A DNA stretch of 37,015 bases from Allobosea sp. Root483D1 (GTDB lineage Bacteria; Pseudomonadota; Alphaproteobacteria; Rhizobiales; Beijerinckiaceae). Below are positions 25,586 through 34,168 of the stretch, piece after piece; position 1 is the stretch's first letter; every line of letters begins with the position of its first letter. A program made the position numbers and the translations under genes. The notes below the pieces were generated by a model. The model did not search any database and was not told the origin of the DNA. It saw only the letters and a program-made list of their open reading frames with translations. The stretch is from NCBI RefSeq assembly GCF_001429505.1, contig NZ_LMJW01000020.1, positions 220,135 to 257,149 on the forward strand. Direction: 5' to 3'.

Positions 25586-26993
25586 TCAACCCCCCTTGCA
25601 AAGCGAGCGTCATGGTCAGGATCGCGGGATCGGCATTCAGCTCGGCTTCAAATCTCCCCCCAAGACTTTCGACTCGCTCGCGCAGTCCCAGCAGCCCGAG
25701 CTGCGGTGATCCGTCATCGCCGATCTGAGTGTCGGCCGCCTTGGCGGGATTGCCGTTGCTGACCTTGATCGTCAGCTGGGTGCCGTGGAGGGCGACGCTG
25801 ACACGTTGATCGCGGCTGCCGCCGTGACGCGTCGCATTGTTGAGCCCTTCCTGGACGAACCGAAAGGCGCAGATCCTGACCGCCTCCGAGACCGGCAGGT
25901 CGATCGGCTCCGCGTCCAAGGCCACCTCGGTCGAGCTTCGCTGGCCATGCTGTGCCACGGCTCGCCGCACGACCTCGTGCACCGGCAGGCCGCGCAGCTC
26001 GGGCAGGACGAGCCCGGACGCGATCGCCCGAATCTCGACGATTGCTTCCTTAAGCGCCGCGCCGATCACATGTCCAAGCCGGTCGCGCTGCTCCGGCGGG
26101 CCTGACCGGAAGGCATCGAGGTTGAGATTGGCGAAGCTGATCAGCTGTGCCGGCCCATCATGCAGGTCGGCTCCGACGGCGCGCAAGGTGCGCTCGTGGA
26201 TCTCGACCGAGCGCATCGAGGCCCGCTGCAGCCGGTCGCTGAGCCTCTTGTTCAGCATCGCCAGCCGCTCGGCCTCGGCAATGCGCGCCATGATCGCCTC
26301 GTATTGCACGTCGATGGTACGCGTACCGCGCCGAACGATGCCATAGAGCCCGAGCATGATCAGCATCGTCATCACCGCGACGACGATCCAGGTTGCTATC
26401 CGCAGCCAGAGCAGGTCGGCCTCGAGTGGCTGCGTCCGCTCGTGGATTTCCGCGACGGCGACGACCGTGCCGTCGGCTTGGCTGCGCAGCGGGCTGTAGA
26501 CCTCGAGATAGGCGACGCCGAGATTGCGGCTGGTGTGTTCACCGGCCCGAAGATCCGCGTAATCGGCGACGACCTCACCGGCGAGCGCGAGTTTCAGCGC
26601 GGGAGGCAGCGGGAAGCGGCGCCCGATCAGCATCGGCGAGTTCGAATAGACGATCGACCCGTCCGGCAGCCAGATCTCGAGATAGGGGAAGCGCTCGCCG
26701 AGCGACGAGCTCGACATCAGCCCGTTGAGGCGCTGCACCGATTCCACCGTGAGCCGGCCGGTGCTCGCAAGCTCCTCGCTCAGTGGGGCGGTGATACTCT
26801 GCATGAATACCGCCGTCGCTGCCGCCTTGCTGTTGATCGTCGATCGCTCGACCAGCTGGCCGATCGCCAGTCCGGCGCCAACCATCGCGAAGATCAGCAG
26901 GAGCCCGCCAGTCCGCAGGAAGTCCGCCGACAACCGGCGGGGCCGGTCGGGCGGAGCTGCGCCGAAAGTCGCTCCCGCACTATCTGATCCCAT
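25572..26993 (-). CDS. NarX/DegS-type sensor histidine kinase
   Basis: This 473-residue membrane sensor kinase of the HisKA_3 class has two helices (about 28-48 and 198-221) bounding an extracytoplasmic sensor domain of about 150 residues. A coiled-coil linker (ARIAEAERLAMLNKRLSDRL) follows, then His278 in GADLHDGPAQL, and a HATPase domain with FVQEGLNNATRHGG and LGLLGLRERVESLGG. The sensor's YLEIWLPDGSIVYSN resembles Cache-like folds. The ligand is unknown. ATG 26993 has GGGAA four bases upstream. It lies 239 bases from, and divergent to, the peroxidase gene. Confidence 0.9.
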   Translation of the reverse strand: MGSDSAGATFGAAPPDRPRRLSADFLRTGGLLLIFAMVGAGLAIGQLVERSTINSKAAATAVFMQSITAPLSEELASTGRLTVESVQRLNGLMSSSSLGERFPYLEIWLPDGSIVYSNSPMLIGRRFPLPPALKLALAGEVVADYADLRAGEHTSRNLGVAYLEVYSPLRSQADGTVVAVAEIHERTQPLEADLLWLRIATWIVVAVMTMLIMLGLYGIVRRGTRTIDVQYEAIMARIAEAERLAMLNKRLSDRLQRASMRSVEIHERTLRAVGADLHDGPAQLISFANLNLDAFRSGPPEQRDRLGHVIGAALKEAIVEIRAIASGLVLPELRGLPVHEVVRRAVAQHGQRSSTEVALDAEPIDLPVSEAVRICAFRFVQEGLNNATRHGGSRDQRVSVALHGTQLTIKVSNGNPAKAADTQIGDDGSPQLGLLGLRERVESLGGRFEAELNADPAILTMTLALQGGLIEPA

Positions 26994-27140
26994 CGCGTTC
27001 CCAGGACTTTGGTCCAGGTCGTTTCTGGTCCCGGGTCCGAATGCCTGGCGCGTCTCCAGCCTTGCGAGCGCACCAAACTAAGACTCTCAAGATCAGCCGA
27101 CCTTCTGCCCTTTCTTATCAATGAGTAAATGCCGATAGTC

Positions 27141-27206
27141 CAGTTAATATTCGGTTAACTGTCGATTTTCCCGAGTCAATCGAGGTTGTGCCGAAGCATA
27201 GTTAAC
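27141..27206. promoter_or_regulatory. TTAAC repeats in the kinase-peroxidase gap
   Basis: CAGTTAA (27141-27147) and TTAACTG (27155-27161) form a perfect inverted repeat around TATTCGG. A further GTTAAC occurs at 27201-27206, 27 bases before the peroxidase ATG. This AT-rich stretch is the only plausible promoter/operator region for both divergent units. Binding by the adjacent NarL-type regulator is a guess. Confidence 0.45.
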
Positions 27207-27232
27207 AGAAAAAATGACGGGGTAACGGCATC

Positions 27233-30200
27233 ATGAAACTGAACACGCACGACCTGCATTTCATCCTCAAGCAAATCCAGGTCGCCGAAGCTCATACTGC
27301 TGCGATCAACGCCGGGGGCGATCCGCGCGAGGCGCTCGCGACACTGGTCGGCACAGCCGGCGGCGCCGGGCCCGCACCGACGCAGGCCCATCTGATGCCG
27401 TTTGGCCTGCGCACCGTCAGCGGCGAGCTGAACAGCCTCGTCGCCGGCAGCGAGTTCGACGGTTCGGCCGACCAGATCATGCCGCGCCTGCTCGATCCGC
27501 GCTTCCGCAACGACCAGGACGGCGATGTCTACGGGGCCGGCGCCACGCAGGTCACCAACACGAATTACGGATCGATCGGCCAGAACGTCGTCGACGCGGA
27601 CCCGCGCACGATTTCGAACCTGATCTCCGACCAGACAATCGGAAACCCCGCCGCGATCCTCAGCGCCCTCGTCGCGATCGGCCATGCCGATCCGTATGCC
27701 GTGCTGGCCCAACCGGCAAACCAGGCGGTCTACAGCGCCGCCGTCACCGCCTTCAAAGCCGCCGATGCGGCCGAGAAGGAATTCGCCAATGCCAGCGCGG
27801 CCAAGCAGGCGCTGGCCTATGGGCCGCCGAATCCGGCGGCATCGGCGGCGGCCGATCTTCGCCTTGCCAATGCGACCGCCGATCTCACCGCCAAGACGGC
27901 GGTCAAGGAGGCCGCCTATGAGGCGCTGGAGACCGTTCTGGGCGTCACCATGGAAGGCGATACGGTCGTCATCCCCAACGTGTCCGCCGATCTCGGCGAC
28001 ACCGCCCCGTTCAACGCCTTCTTCACGATGTTCGGCCAGTTCTTCGATCACGGCCTCGACCTCGTCAGCAAGGGCGGGGCGGGCAACGTCTATATCCCGC
28101 TGACCCCCGACGATCCGCTCTATGTCGAGGGCGGCCGCACCAATTTCATGGTGCTGACCCGCGCCACGCCCGAGATCGGGGCCGACGGCGTCGTCAACCA
28201 CAACAACGAGACGACACCCTGGATCGACCTCAACCAGGTTTACACCTCGAACCCGTCGCACCAGGTCTTCCTGCGCGAATACAAGATGGTCGACGGCAAG
28301 CCGGTCGCGACCGGGCACATGCTCGAAAGCGCCACCGGCGGCCCGGCGACCTGGGCCGACGTCAAGAAGCAGGCGGCCGAGAAGCTCGGCATCCAGCTCA
28401 GCGACATGGATGTCCATCGCGTCCCGGCGCTGCTGACCGACCTCTATGGCGAATTCGTACGCGGCGCCAACGGGCTGCCGCAGCTGGTCACGACGAACGG
28501 CTTCGTCTCCGGCGATCTGGCGAGCCCGGTGCCGGCGGCGCAGGCTCTGCCGGCCGGCCGCGCCTTCCTCAACGACATCGCCCATAGCGCGGTGCCGACT
28601 GGCTGGGTGGATGACGACCGCAACCCGGCGACCCCAATGGTCGCGGTGACAGCCGATGCCGACGAGATTACCGGCAATCCGATCGCTCTGAACATGTACG
28701 GCATCGCGACGACCTATGACGACGAGCTGCTCGGCGCGCATGTCATCGTCGGCGACGGCCGCGGCAACGAGAATATCGGCCTGACTTCGGTCCACCATCT
28801 CTTCCACAGCGAGCACAATCGCCAGGTCGACGAGATGAAAGAGATCATCCTGTCCAGCGGCGACCTCGCCTTCCTCAACGAATGGCTTGCCATCGACGTG
28901 GCGGCGATCCCGTCATCTCAGGCTGCGATCGACGCGCTGGTCTGGGACGGCGAGCGCCTGTTCCAAGCCGGCCGCTTCTCGACCGAGATGGTCTATCAGC
29001 ATCTCGTCTTCGAGGAGTTCGCCCGGGCGGCAGCTCCCGATGTCGACCCGTTCCTGTTCTCGAACACCGCCGATGTCGACGGCGCGATCGTCGCCGAGTT
29101 CGCCCATGTGGTCTACCGCTTCGGGCACTCGATGCTGACCGACACGATCGACATCCAGAAGATGGGCGCCGGTGGCCCGGTCCAGTCTTCGATGGGGCTG
29201 ATCGACGCCTTCCTCAATCCGATCGCCTTCAACGCCCAGGGGGCCGATGCCGCGCAGGCCGCCGGTGCGATCCTGCGTGGCATGTCGCGCCAGGCCGGTA
29301 ACGAGATCGACGAGTATCTCACCGATGCGCTGCGCAACAATCTCGTCGGCCTGCCGCTTGATCTCGGCGCGCTCAACCTGGCCCGAGCCCGCGAGACCGG
29401 CGTCCCCTCGCTGAACGAGGCCCGCGCGCAGTTCTTCGAGGATACGCAGGACACGCGGGTCAAGCCCTATGAGAGCTGGTTCGACTTCGCCCTGTCGCTG
29501 AAGACCCCCGCCTCCCTGATCAATTTCGTCGCCGCCTACGGCACCCACGACACGATCCTGGCCGCGACGACGCTCGAGGCCAAGCGCGCCGCCGCCGCGG
29601 TGCTGGTGCTCGGCGGACCGGGCGCGCCGGCAGACCGGCTCGACTTCCTGCACGCGACCGGTGCCTGGGCGAACGACGCCAAGCTCGGCGGCTTGAACGA
29701 GGTCGACTTCTGGATCGGCGGCCTTGCCGAGAAGAAGATGGCCTTCGGCTCGATGCTCGGCTCGAGCTTCACCTATGTCTTCGAATACCAGATGGAGAAG
29801 CTGCAGGCCGGCGACCGCTTCTACTATCTCAGCCGCACCCAGGGGCTGAACCTCCTGAACCAGCTGGAATCGGACAGCTTCGCGCAGCTGATCATGCGCA
29901 ACACCGTGGTCGGCACCGATGGTGGCCATATCAACGGCGCGGCCTTCCAGACCGCCGACTACATCCTCGAGATGGATCCGTCGAAGCAGGTCACCGGCCT
30001 CGGTACCAACGGCAAGGCCGATCCGCTCCACGCAAACCCCGTCCTCCAGGCGATCAGTCCGATGGTCATCCGCCAGGATCTCGACGGCGACGGCGATCTC
30101 GACCTGCTGCGCTACACCGGCACCGAACATGTCGTTCTCGGCGGCACCAGCGAGCGCGACATCCTGATCGGTGGCGAAGGCGACGACACGCTCTGGGGCG

Positions 30201-33200
30201 GCGCTGGCAATGACGATCTCGAAGGCGGCTATGGCGTCGACCATCTCCATGGCGGCGACGGCAACGACATCATCACCGACAGCGGTACCGATATCGGCGC
30301 CGCCGACGTGATCCATGGCGACGCCGGCGACGACGTCATCAACCCTGGTAGCGGCCTCGACCTCGTCTTCGCCGGTTCCGGCAAGGACTTCGTCTACGGC
30401 GGCAGCGAGGCGAAGACCATCCAGGGCGGCGAGGGCGACGACTTTATCCGCGGCGGCACCGGCATCAATATGCTGATGGGTAACGAGGGCAACGACTGGA
30501 TCGAGGGTGGCGAGAGCTTCGACACGCTCGCCGGCGACAATTCCGAGCTCTTCTTCAACTCGACGATCATCGGTCACGACGTGCTCAACGGGCGCGGCAA
30601 CGACAATGATTACGACGGCGAGTCCGGCGACGACATCATGGTCCAGGGCCCGGGCATCCAACGCAACAACGGCATGGCCGGCTTCGACTGGGCAATTCAC
30701 AAGGGCAACGCCACCGGTGCGGATTCGGATATGAACATATCCATCTTCACCAATCAGCAGGCCAACATTCTGCGAGACCGCTTCGACCTCGTCGAAGGCC
30801 TCTCGGGTTGGAAGCACAACGACAAGCTGACCGGTCGCGACGTCGTCATCGGCGGCTATGATGTCAACGGCAACGGCGCGCAGGTCGATCCCAGGGCGTC
30901 GTTCGACTCTTACTCGAACGCGCTGCTGGCGAAGAACGTCGCGCTGATCGACGGGCTCTCGGCCCTGGTCTCGCATCTCACCCCGACGCTGGCGCGCGAC
31001 GCCGCCGGCAACATCCTGAAGGACGCATCCGGGCAGGACGCGATGGTCGTGCTCGACCCCGCCGATGCCTCCGACATCCTGCTTGGTGGCGGCGGTTCCG
31101 ACGTCATCGAGGGCAAGGGCGGCAACGACATCATCGATGGCGATCGCTGGCTCAATGTCCGCATCGGGTTCAGCCATGGCGGCGTCGACTACACCACCGA
31201 CGGCGTCTCGGAGCTCGTCTGGCGCAAGGCCGACTATGTCGACGGCGCCCCGGTCGCCGGCGCCACCCCGGCCTTCGGCAGGCAGACGCTCGACCAGCTG
31301 ATGTTCAGCCGCATCGTCAGCCCCGGCGCACTCGACATCGTCCGCGAGCTGGTCAATGGCGGGCGCCAGGGCGACAGCGACGTCGCTGTCTATTGGGACG
31401 TCAAGGCGAACTATGCCTTCACCCGCAATGCCGACGGCAGCATCACTGTCGAGCATGTCGACCAGACGGCCGGCGCCACCGATCCGGCAACCGGCAAGAA
31501 CCGCGAGTCGGACGGCATCGACTGGCTCTGGAACATCGAGAAGCTGCGCTTCGCCGATGGCGAGTTCCTGGTCAGCCAGCTGGTCAACAGCGCGGCGACA
31601 GGCGCCCCGGTGATCAGCGACCTGACCCCGACCGAGGGTCAGCAGCTTTCAGCTAGCACTGCCGCGATCCAGGATGAGAACGGCCTCGGCGCCTTCTCCT
31701 ATCAGTGGCAGCTTTCGACCGATGGCGGGGCAAACTGGGTCAACATCCCGGGTGCGACTGCAGCGAACTACACGCCCAATGACGGCATTCTCGGCTTCGG
31801 GAGCCAAGTCGGCGGGCTGCTGCGCGTGACCGTGAGCTTTACAGACGGAGCCGGCCATTCCGAGAGCCTGATCTCGGCCCCGACCGGCGTGGTCGGCGAC
31901 AACTGGGATGCGATCCCCTTCGTCGCCAACACGTTCAATGGCACCGCCGGCGACGATATCGCCGATGGCACCAGCGGCTTCCTCGGGGCCGGCGCCAATG
32001 ACACCCTGAACGGCAATGCCGGCAACGACATCCTGAGCGGCGCCGGCGGTACCGACACGCTGAACGGCGGCGCGGGTAACGACCGGCTCGACGGCGGCGC
32101 CGGCGGCGGCGACGTGGCCGTCTATTCCGGCTCGGTTCGCAACTTTGGCTTCCAGCTGAACGCTTCGAACCAGCTCGTGGTCGTCGACCTGACTGGCGTC
32201 GAGGGTACCGACACGCTGACCACGATCGAGCAGTTGCGCTTTGCCGGTTCGACCTATGGCCTGGTCAACGGCAGCAATGGCAACGCCACGCAGACTGGCG
32301 GGACCGGCGCCGACCTTATCCTCGGCCATGGCGGAACCGACACTCTGAACGGCGGAAACGGCAACGATGTCCTCGCGGGCGGCGCCGGCAACGACACCAT
32401 CACCGGCGGCAGCGGCAACGACCTCGCGCTCTGGCGGGTCGGTGACGGTCGCGACTTCATCGACGGCGGCGCCAACACTGACACGGTACATATCGCCGGC
32501 GACGCGACCGCCGAGACCTACCGCATCTACTCGCGGGCAGCGGCGACCGCCGCCGGGCTGACCGGTCTCAACGCCAACACCGAGATCGTCATCACGCGCA
32601 ACGGCACCACCAATGCGTCGATCGTCGCCGAGCTCGACAATGTCGAGGAGATCGCGATCAGCGGCTTCGGCGGCGGCGATACCTTCATTCCGATCGGTGA
32701 CTTCACACCGACCAGCCTCGCGACGAGCACGATCACGCTCGACGGAACGGATGGCGACGACATCGTCGACATCTCCACGCTGCAGTCGGCCCACCGCGTC
32801 GTCTTCCGCTCGAACGGCGGCAACGACATCATCGTCGGGACGCTACGCGAGCAGGACGTCATCGAGCTGCCGGCGGGCAGCGATCCCGACAGCTTCACCC
32901 GCAGCTTCGACGAGGAAACCGGCTTCTCGATCCTGTCGAATGGCCAGCAGCAGATCAGCTTCGCCGGCGATTTCGACCCAGTGCTCCGCGTCGACGACGA
33001 GGACGACGAGGACGCGCACGACGACGAGGATGAAGACGACGAGGATGACGACGAAGACGACACTGGCAGCGGTGACGACGACGAGGATGAGGACGACACC
33101 GGCTCCGGTGACGATGACGATGACGACGACTGCGGCTGCGACGACGAGGACGGCACCGGCACCCCGGCGCCCAATCCGTCAGGCGGCGCGGTGCGGACCG

Positions 33201-34087
33201 GGACGGGCCAGACCGATGTTCTGATCGGGACGGCAGGCGCGGATTCGATTGTCGGCCTCGGCGGCGACGACGTCCTGACCGGCGAAGCCGGGGACGACAA
33301 TATCGCCGCCGGCGAAGGCGCCGACTTCGTCGATGCCGGAGCCGGAACGGACACGGTCTTCCTCGGCGCCGGCGACGACCACGGCTTCGGCGGCGACGGC
33401 AACGATGCGCTCTACGGAGAAGCGGGCGCAGACCGGATCTTCGGCGGGGCCGGCAATGACCTGCTCGATGGTGGCGCGGGCGACGACACCGTCGTGGGTG
33501 GCTCCGGCAACGACGTCTTCATCGCGGCGGTCGGTGACGGCAACGACAGCTATCACGGCGATGACCTCGCCGGCGGCAACGGTATCGACACGCTCGACAT
33601 GTCGGTGGTGACCGCATCCGTCACCGTCGATCTCGGCTCCGGCCTGCTTGGGCGGGGCAGCGCGGTCAGCGTCCAGACCGGGCACGACACCTTGTGGGGC
33701 ATCGAGAATGTCGCGACCGGCTCCGGCAGCGACACGATCACGGCCAGCACTGCGGTCAATGTGATCGAAGGTGGGGCGGGCAACGACGTCTTCCGCTTCA
33801 ACAGCACGCAGGCGGCCGACGGCGACACGATCCTCGATTTCGAACCGGGCGACCGGCTCGACCTCGCCGGGATCGACGCTCATGCCGGGCTCTCCGGGAA
33901 CCAGAGCTTCACGCTCGTGAACGGGCCGGCCTTCACCGGCTCCGCCCAGCTCATGGTGACCTACGAGACCAGGGCGGACGGCGACTACACGGTGGTGTCC
34001 GGCAATACCGGCGGCGATCAGGACGCTGATTTCCAGATCAGCCTGAAGGGCACCCTCACTCTCGGCCCGGGCAACATCACCCTTTGA
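27233..34087 (+). CDS. Secreted heme peroxidase (animal/peroxicin type) fused to RTX calcium-binding repeats
   Basis: This 2284-residue protein has no signal peptide and fits type I secretion. The peroxidase-cyclooxygenase-type catalytic domain covers about 240-870. Gln269, Asp272 and His273 (GQFFDHGLD) match MPO Gln91/Asp94/His95. Arg510 and Glu513 (GDGRGNE) match Arg239/Glu242, His632 (YRFGHSM) is the proximal ligand, and ALNLARARETG holds the likely Asn715. Asp272 and Glu513 could form the covalent heme esters. RTX nonapeptides (GGxGxDxL) occur at about 970-1095, 1283-1303, 1566-1626, 1686-1746 and 1986-2096, with an Ig-like module at 1458-1553. An acidic linker (1920-1974) holds the only two cysteines, Cys1967 and Cys1969. 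The C-terminal 160 residues resemble an uncleaved secretion signal. Such enzymes oxidise halides or phenolics outside the cell; the substrate is unknown. A type I ATPase gene follows. Confidence 0.92.
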   Translation: MKLNTHDLHFILKQIQVAEAHTAAINAGGDPREALATLVGTAGGAGPAPTQAHLMPFGLRTVSGELNSLVAGSEFDGSADQIMPRLLDPRFRNDQDGDVYGAGATQVTNTNYGSIGQNVVDADPRTISNLISDQTIGNPAAILSALVAIGHADPYAVLAQPANQAVYSAAVTAFKAADAAEKEFANASAAKQALAYGPPNPAASAAADLRLANATADLTAKTAVKEAAYEALETVLGVTMEGDTVVIPNVSADLGDTAPFNAFFTMFGQFFDHGLDLVSKGGAGNVYIPLTPDDPLYVEGGRTNFMVLTRATPEIGADGVVNHNNETTPWIDLNQVYTSNPSHQVFLREYKMVDGKPVATGHMLESATGGPATWADVKKQAAEKLGIQLSDMDVHRVPALLTDLYGEFVRGANGLPQLVTTNGFVSGDLASPVPAAQALPAGRAFLNDIAHSAVPTGWVDDDRNPATPMVAVTADADEITGNPIALNMYGIATTYDDELLGAHVIVGDGRGNENIGLTSVHHLFHSEHNRQVDEMKEIILSSGDLAFLNEWLAIDVAAIPSSQAAIDALVWDGERLFQAGRFSTEMVYQHLVFEEFARAAAPDVDPFLFSNTADVDGAIVAEFAHVVYRFGHSMLTDTIDIQKMGAGGPVQSSMGLIDAFLNPIAFNAQGADAAQAAGAILRGMSRQAGNEIDEYLTDALRNNLVGLPLDLGALNLARARETGVPSLNEARAQFFEDTQDTRVKPYESWFDFALSLKTPASLINFVAAYGTHDTILAATTLEAKRAAAAVLVLGGPGAPADRLDFLHATGAWANDAKLGGLNEVDFWIGGLAEKKMAFGSMLGSSFTYVFEYQMEKLQAGDRFYYLSRTQGLNLLNQLESDSFAQLIMRNTVVGTDGGHINGAAFQTADYILEMDPSKQVTGLGTNGKADPLHANPVLQAISPMVIRQDLDGDGDLDLLRYTGTEHVVLGGTSERDILIGGEGDDTLWGGAGNDDLEGGYGVDHLHGGDGNDIITDSGTDIGAADVIHGDAGDDVINPGSGLDLVFAGSGKDFVYGGSEAKTIQGGEGDDFIRGGTGINMLMGNEGNDWIEGGESFDTLAGDNSELFFNSTIIGHDVLNGRGNDNDYDGESGDDIMVQGPGIQRNNGMAGFDWAIHKGNATGADSDMNISIFTNQQANILRDRFDLVEGLSGWKHNDKLTGRDVVIGGYDVNGNGAQVDPRASFDSYSNALLAKNVALIDGLSALVSHLTPTLARDAAGNILKDASGQDAMVVLDPADASDILLGGGGSDVIEGKGGNDIIDGDRWLNVRIGFSHGGVDYTTDGVSELVWRKADYVDGAPVAGATPAFGRQTLDQLMFSRIVSPGALDIVRELVNGGRQGDSDVAVYWDVKANYAFTRNADGSITVEHVDQTAGATDPATGKNRESDGIDWLWNIEKLRFADGEFLVSQLVNSAATGAPVISDLTPTEGQQLSASTAAIQDENGLGAFSYQWQLSTDGGANWVNIPGATAANYTPNDGILGFGSQVGGLLRVTVSFTDGAGHSESLISAPTGVVGDNWDAIPFVANTFNGTAGDDIADGTSGFLGAGANDTLNGNAGNDILSGAGGTDTLNGGAGNDRLDGGAGGGDVAVYSGSVRNFGFQLNASNQLVVVDLTGVEGTDTLTTIEQLRFAGSTYGLVNGSNGNATQTGGTGADLILGHGGTDTLNGGNGNDVLAGGAGNDTITGGSGNDLALWRVGDGRDFIDGGANTDTVHIAGDATAETYRIYSRAAATAAGLTGLNANTEIVITRNGTTNASIVAELDNVEEIAISGFGGGDTFIPIGDFTPTSLATSTITLDGTDGDDIVDISTLQSAHRVVFRSNGGNDIIVGTLREQDVIELPAGSDPDSFTRSFDEETGFSILSNGQQQISFAGDFDPVLRVDDEDDEDAHDDEDEDDEDDDEDDTGSGDDDEDEDDTGSGDDDDDDDCGCDDEDGTGTPAPNPSGGAVRTGTGQTDVLIGTAGADSIVGLGGDDVLTGEAGDDNIAAGEGADFVDAGAGTDTVFLGAGDDHGFGGDGNDALYGEAGADRIFGGAGNDLLDGGAGDDTVVGGSGNDVFIAAVGDGNDSYHGDDLAGGNGIDTLDMSVVTASVTVDLGSGLLGRGSAVSVQTGHDTLWGIENVATGSGSDTITASTAVNVIEGGAGNDVFRFNSTQAADGDTILDFEPGDRLDLAGIDAHAGLSGNQSFTLVNGPAFTGSAQLMVTYETRADGDYTVVSGNTGGDQDADFQISLKGTLTLGPGNITL

Positions 34088-34102
34088 TGCTCCGGGTCTT
34101 GA

Positions 34103-34131
34103 GCCACCCCGGCCCCTCGGGCCGGGGTGGC
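34103..34131 (+). terminator. Strong GC hairpin between peroxidase and secretion ATPase genes
   Basis: GCCACCCCGGCCC (34103-34115) pairs perfectly with GGGCCGGGGTGGC (34119-34131) around a three-base loop: 13 base pairs with no T-run. It starts 16 bases after the peroxidase stop and lies 37 bases before the ATPase ATG. It may cut expression of the ATPase relative to the peroxidase, or protect the long mRNA, rather than end transcription fully. Confidence 0.55.
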
Positions 34132-34168
34132 GGCACCGTCTGTCAACTCATCGTCCGGGAGCGGCGTT

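Noticed and set aside
27176..28816. Long minus-strand open frame (546 codons) opposite the peroxidase start
   Set aside because: It is an antisense shadow of GC-rich codons. Its translation is low-complexity D/R/V/G-rich with no domain, while the plus strand has a clear peroxidase family.
28913..31456. Minus-strand open frame of 847 codons opposite peroxidase and RTX repeats
   Set aside because: Antisense shadow of a repeat-rich coding region. It has no recognisable motif and no ribosome-binding site.
32990..33154. GAC/GAG-rich tract as a possible sequencing or assembly error
   Set aside because: The frame stays open through it and the RTX repeats resume in the same frame. Imperfect codon mixing argues for true coding sequence.
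30140..33520. Periodic short repeats that might suggest a CRISPR or satellite array
   Set aside because: The periodicity is the in-frame nine-residue RTX repeat. Units diverge at the DNA level and code GGxGxD motifs.
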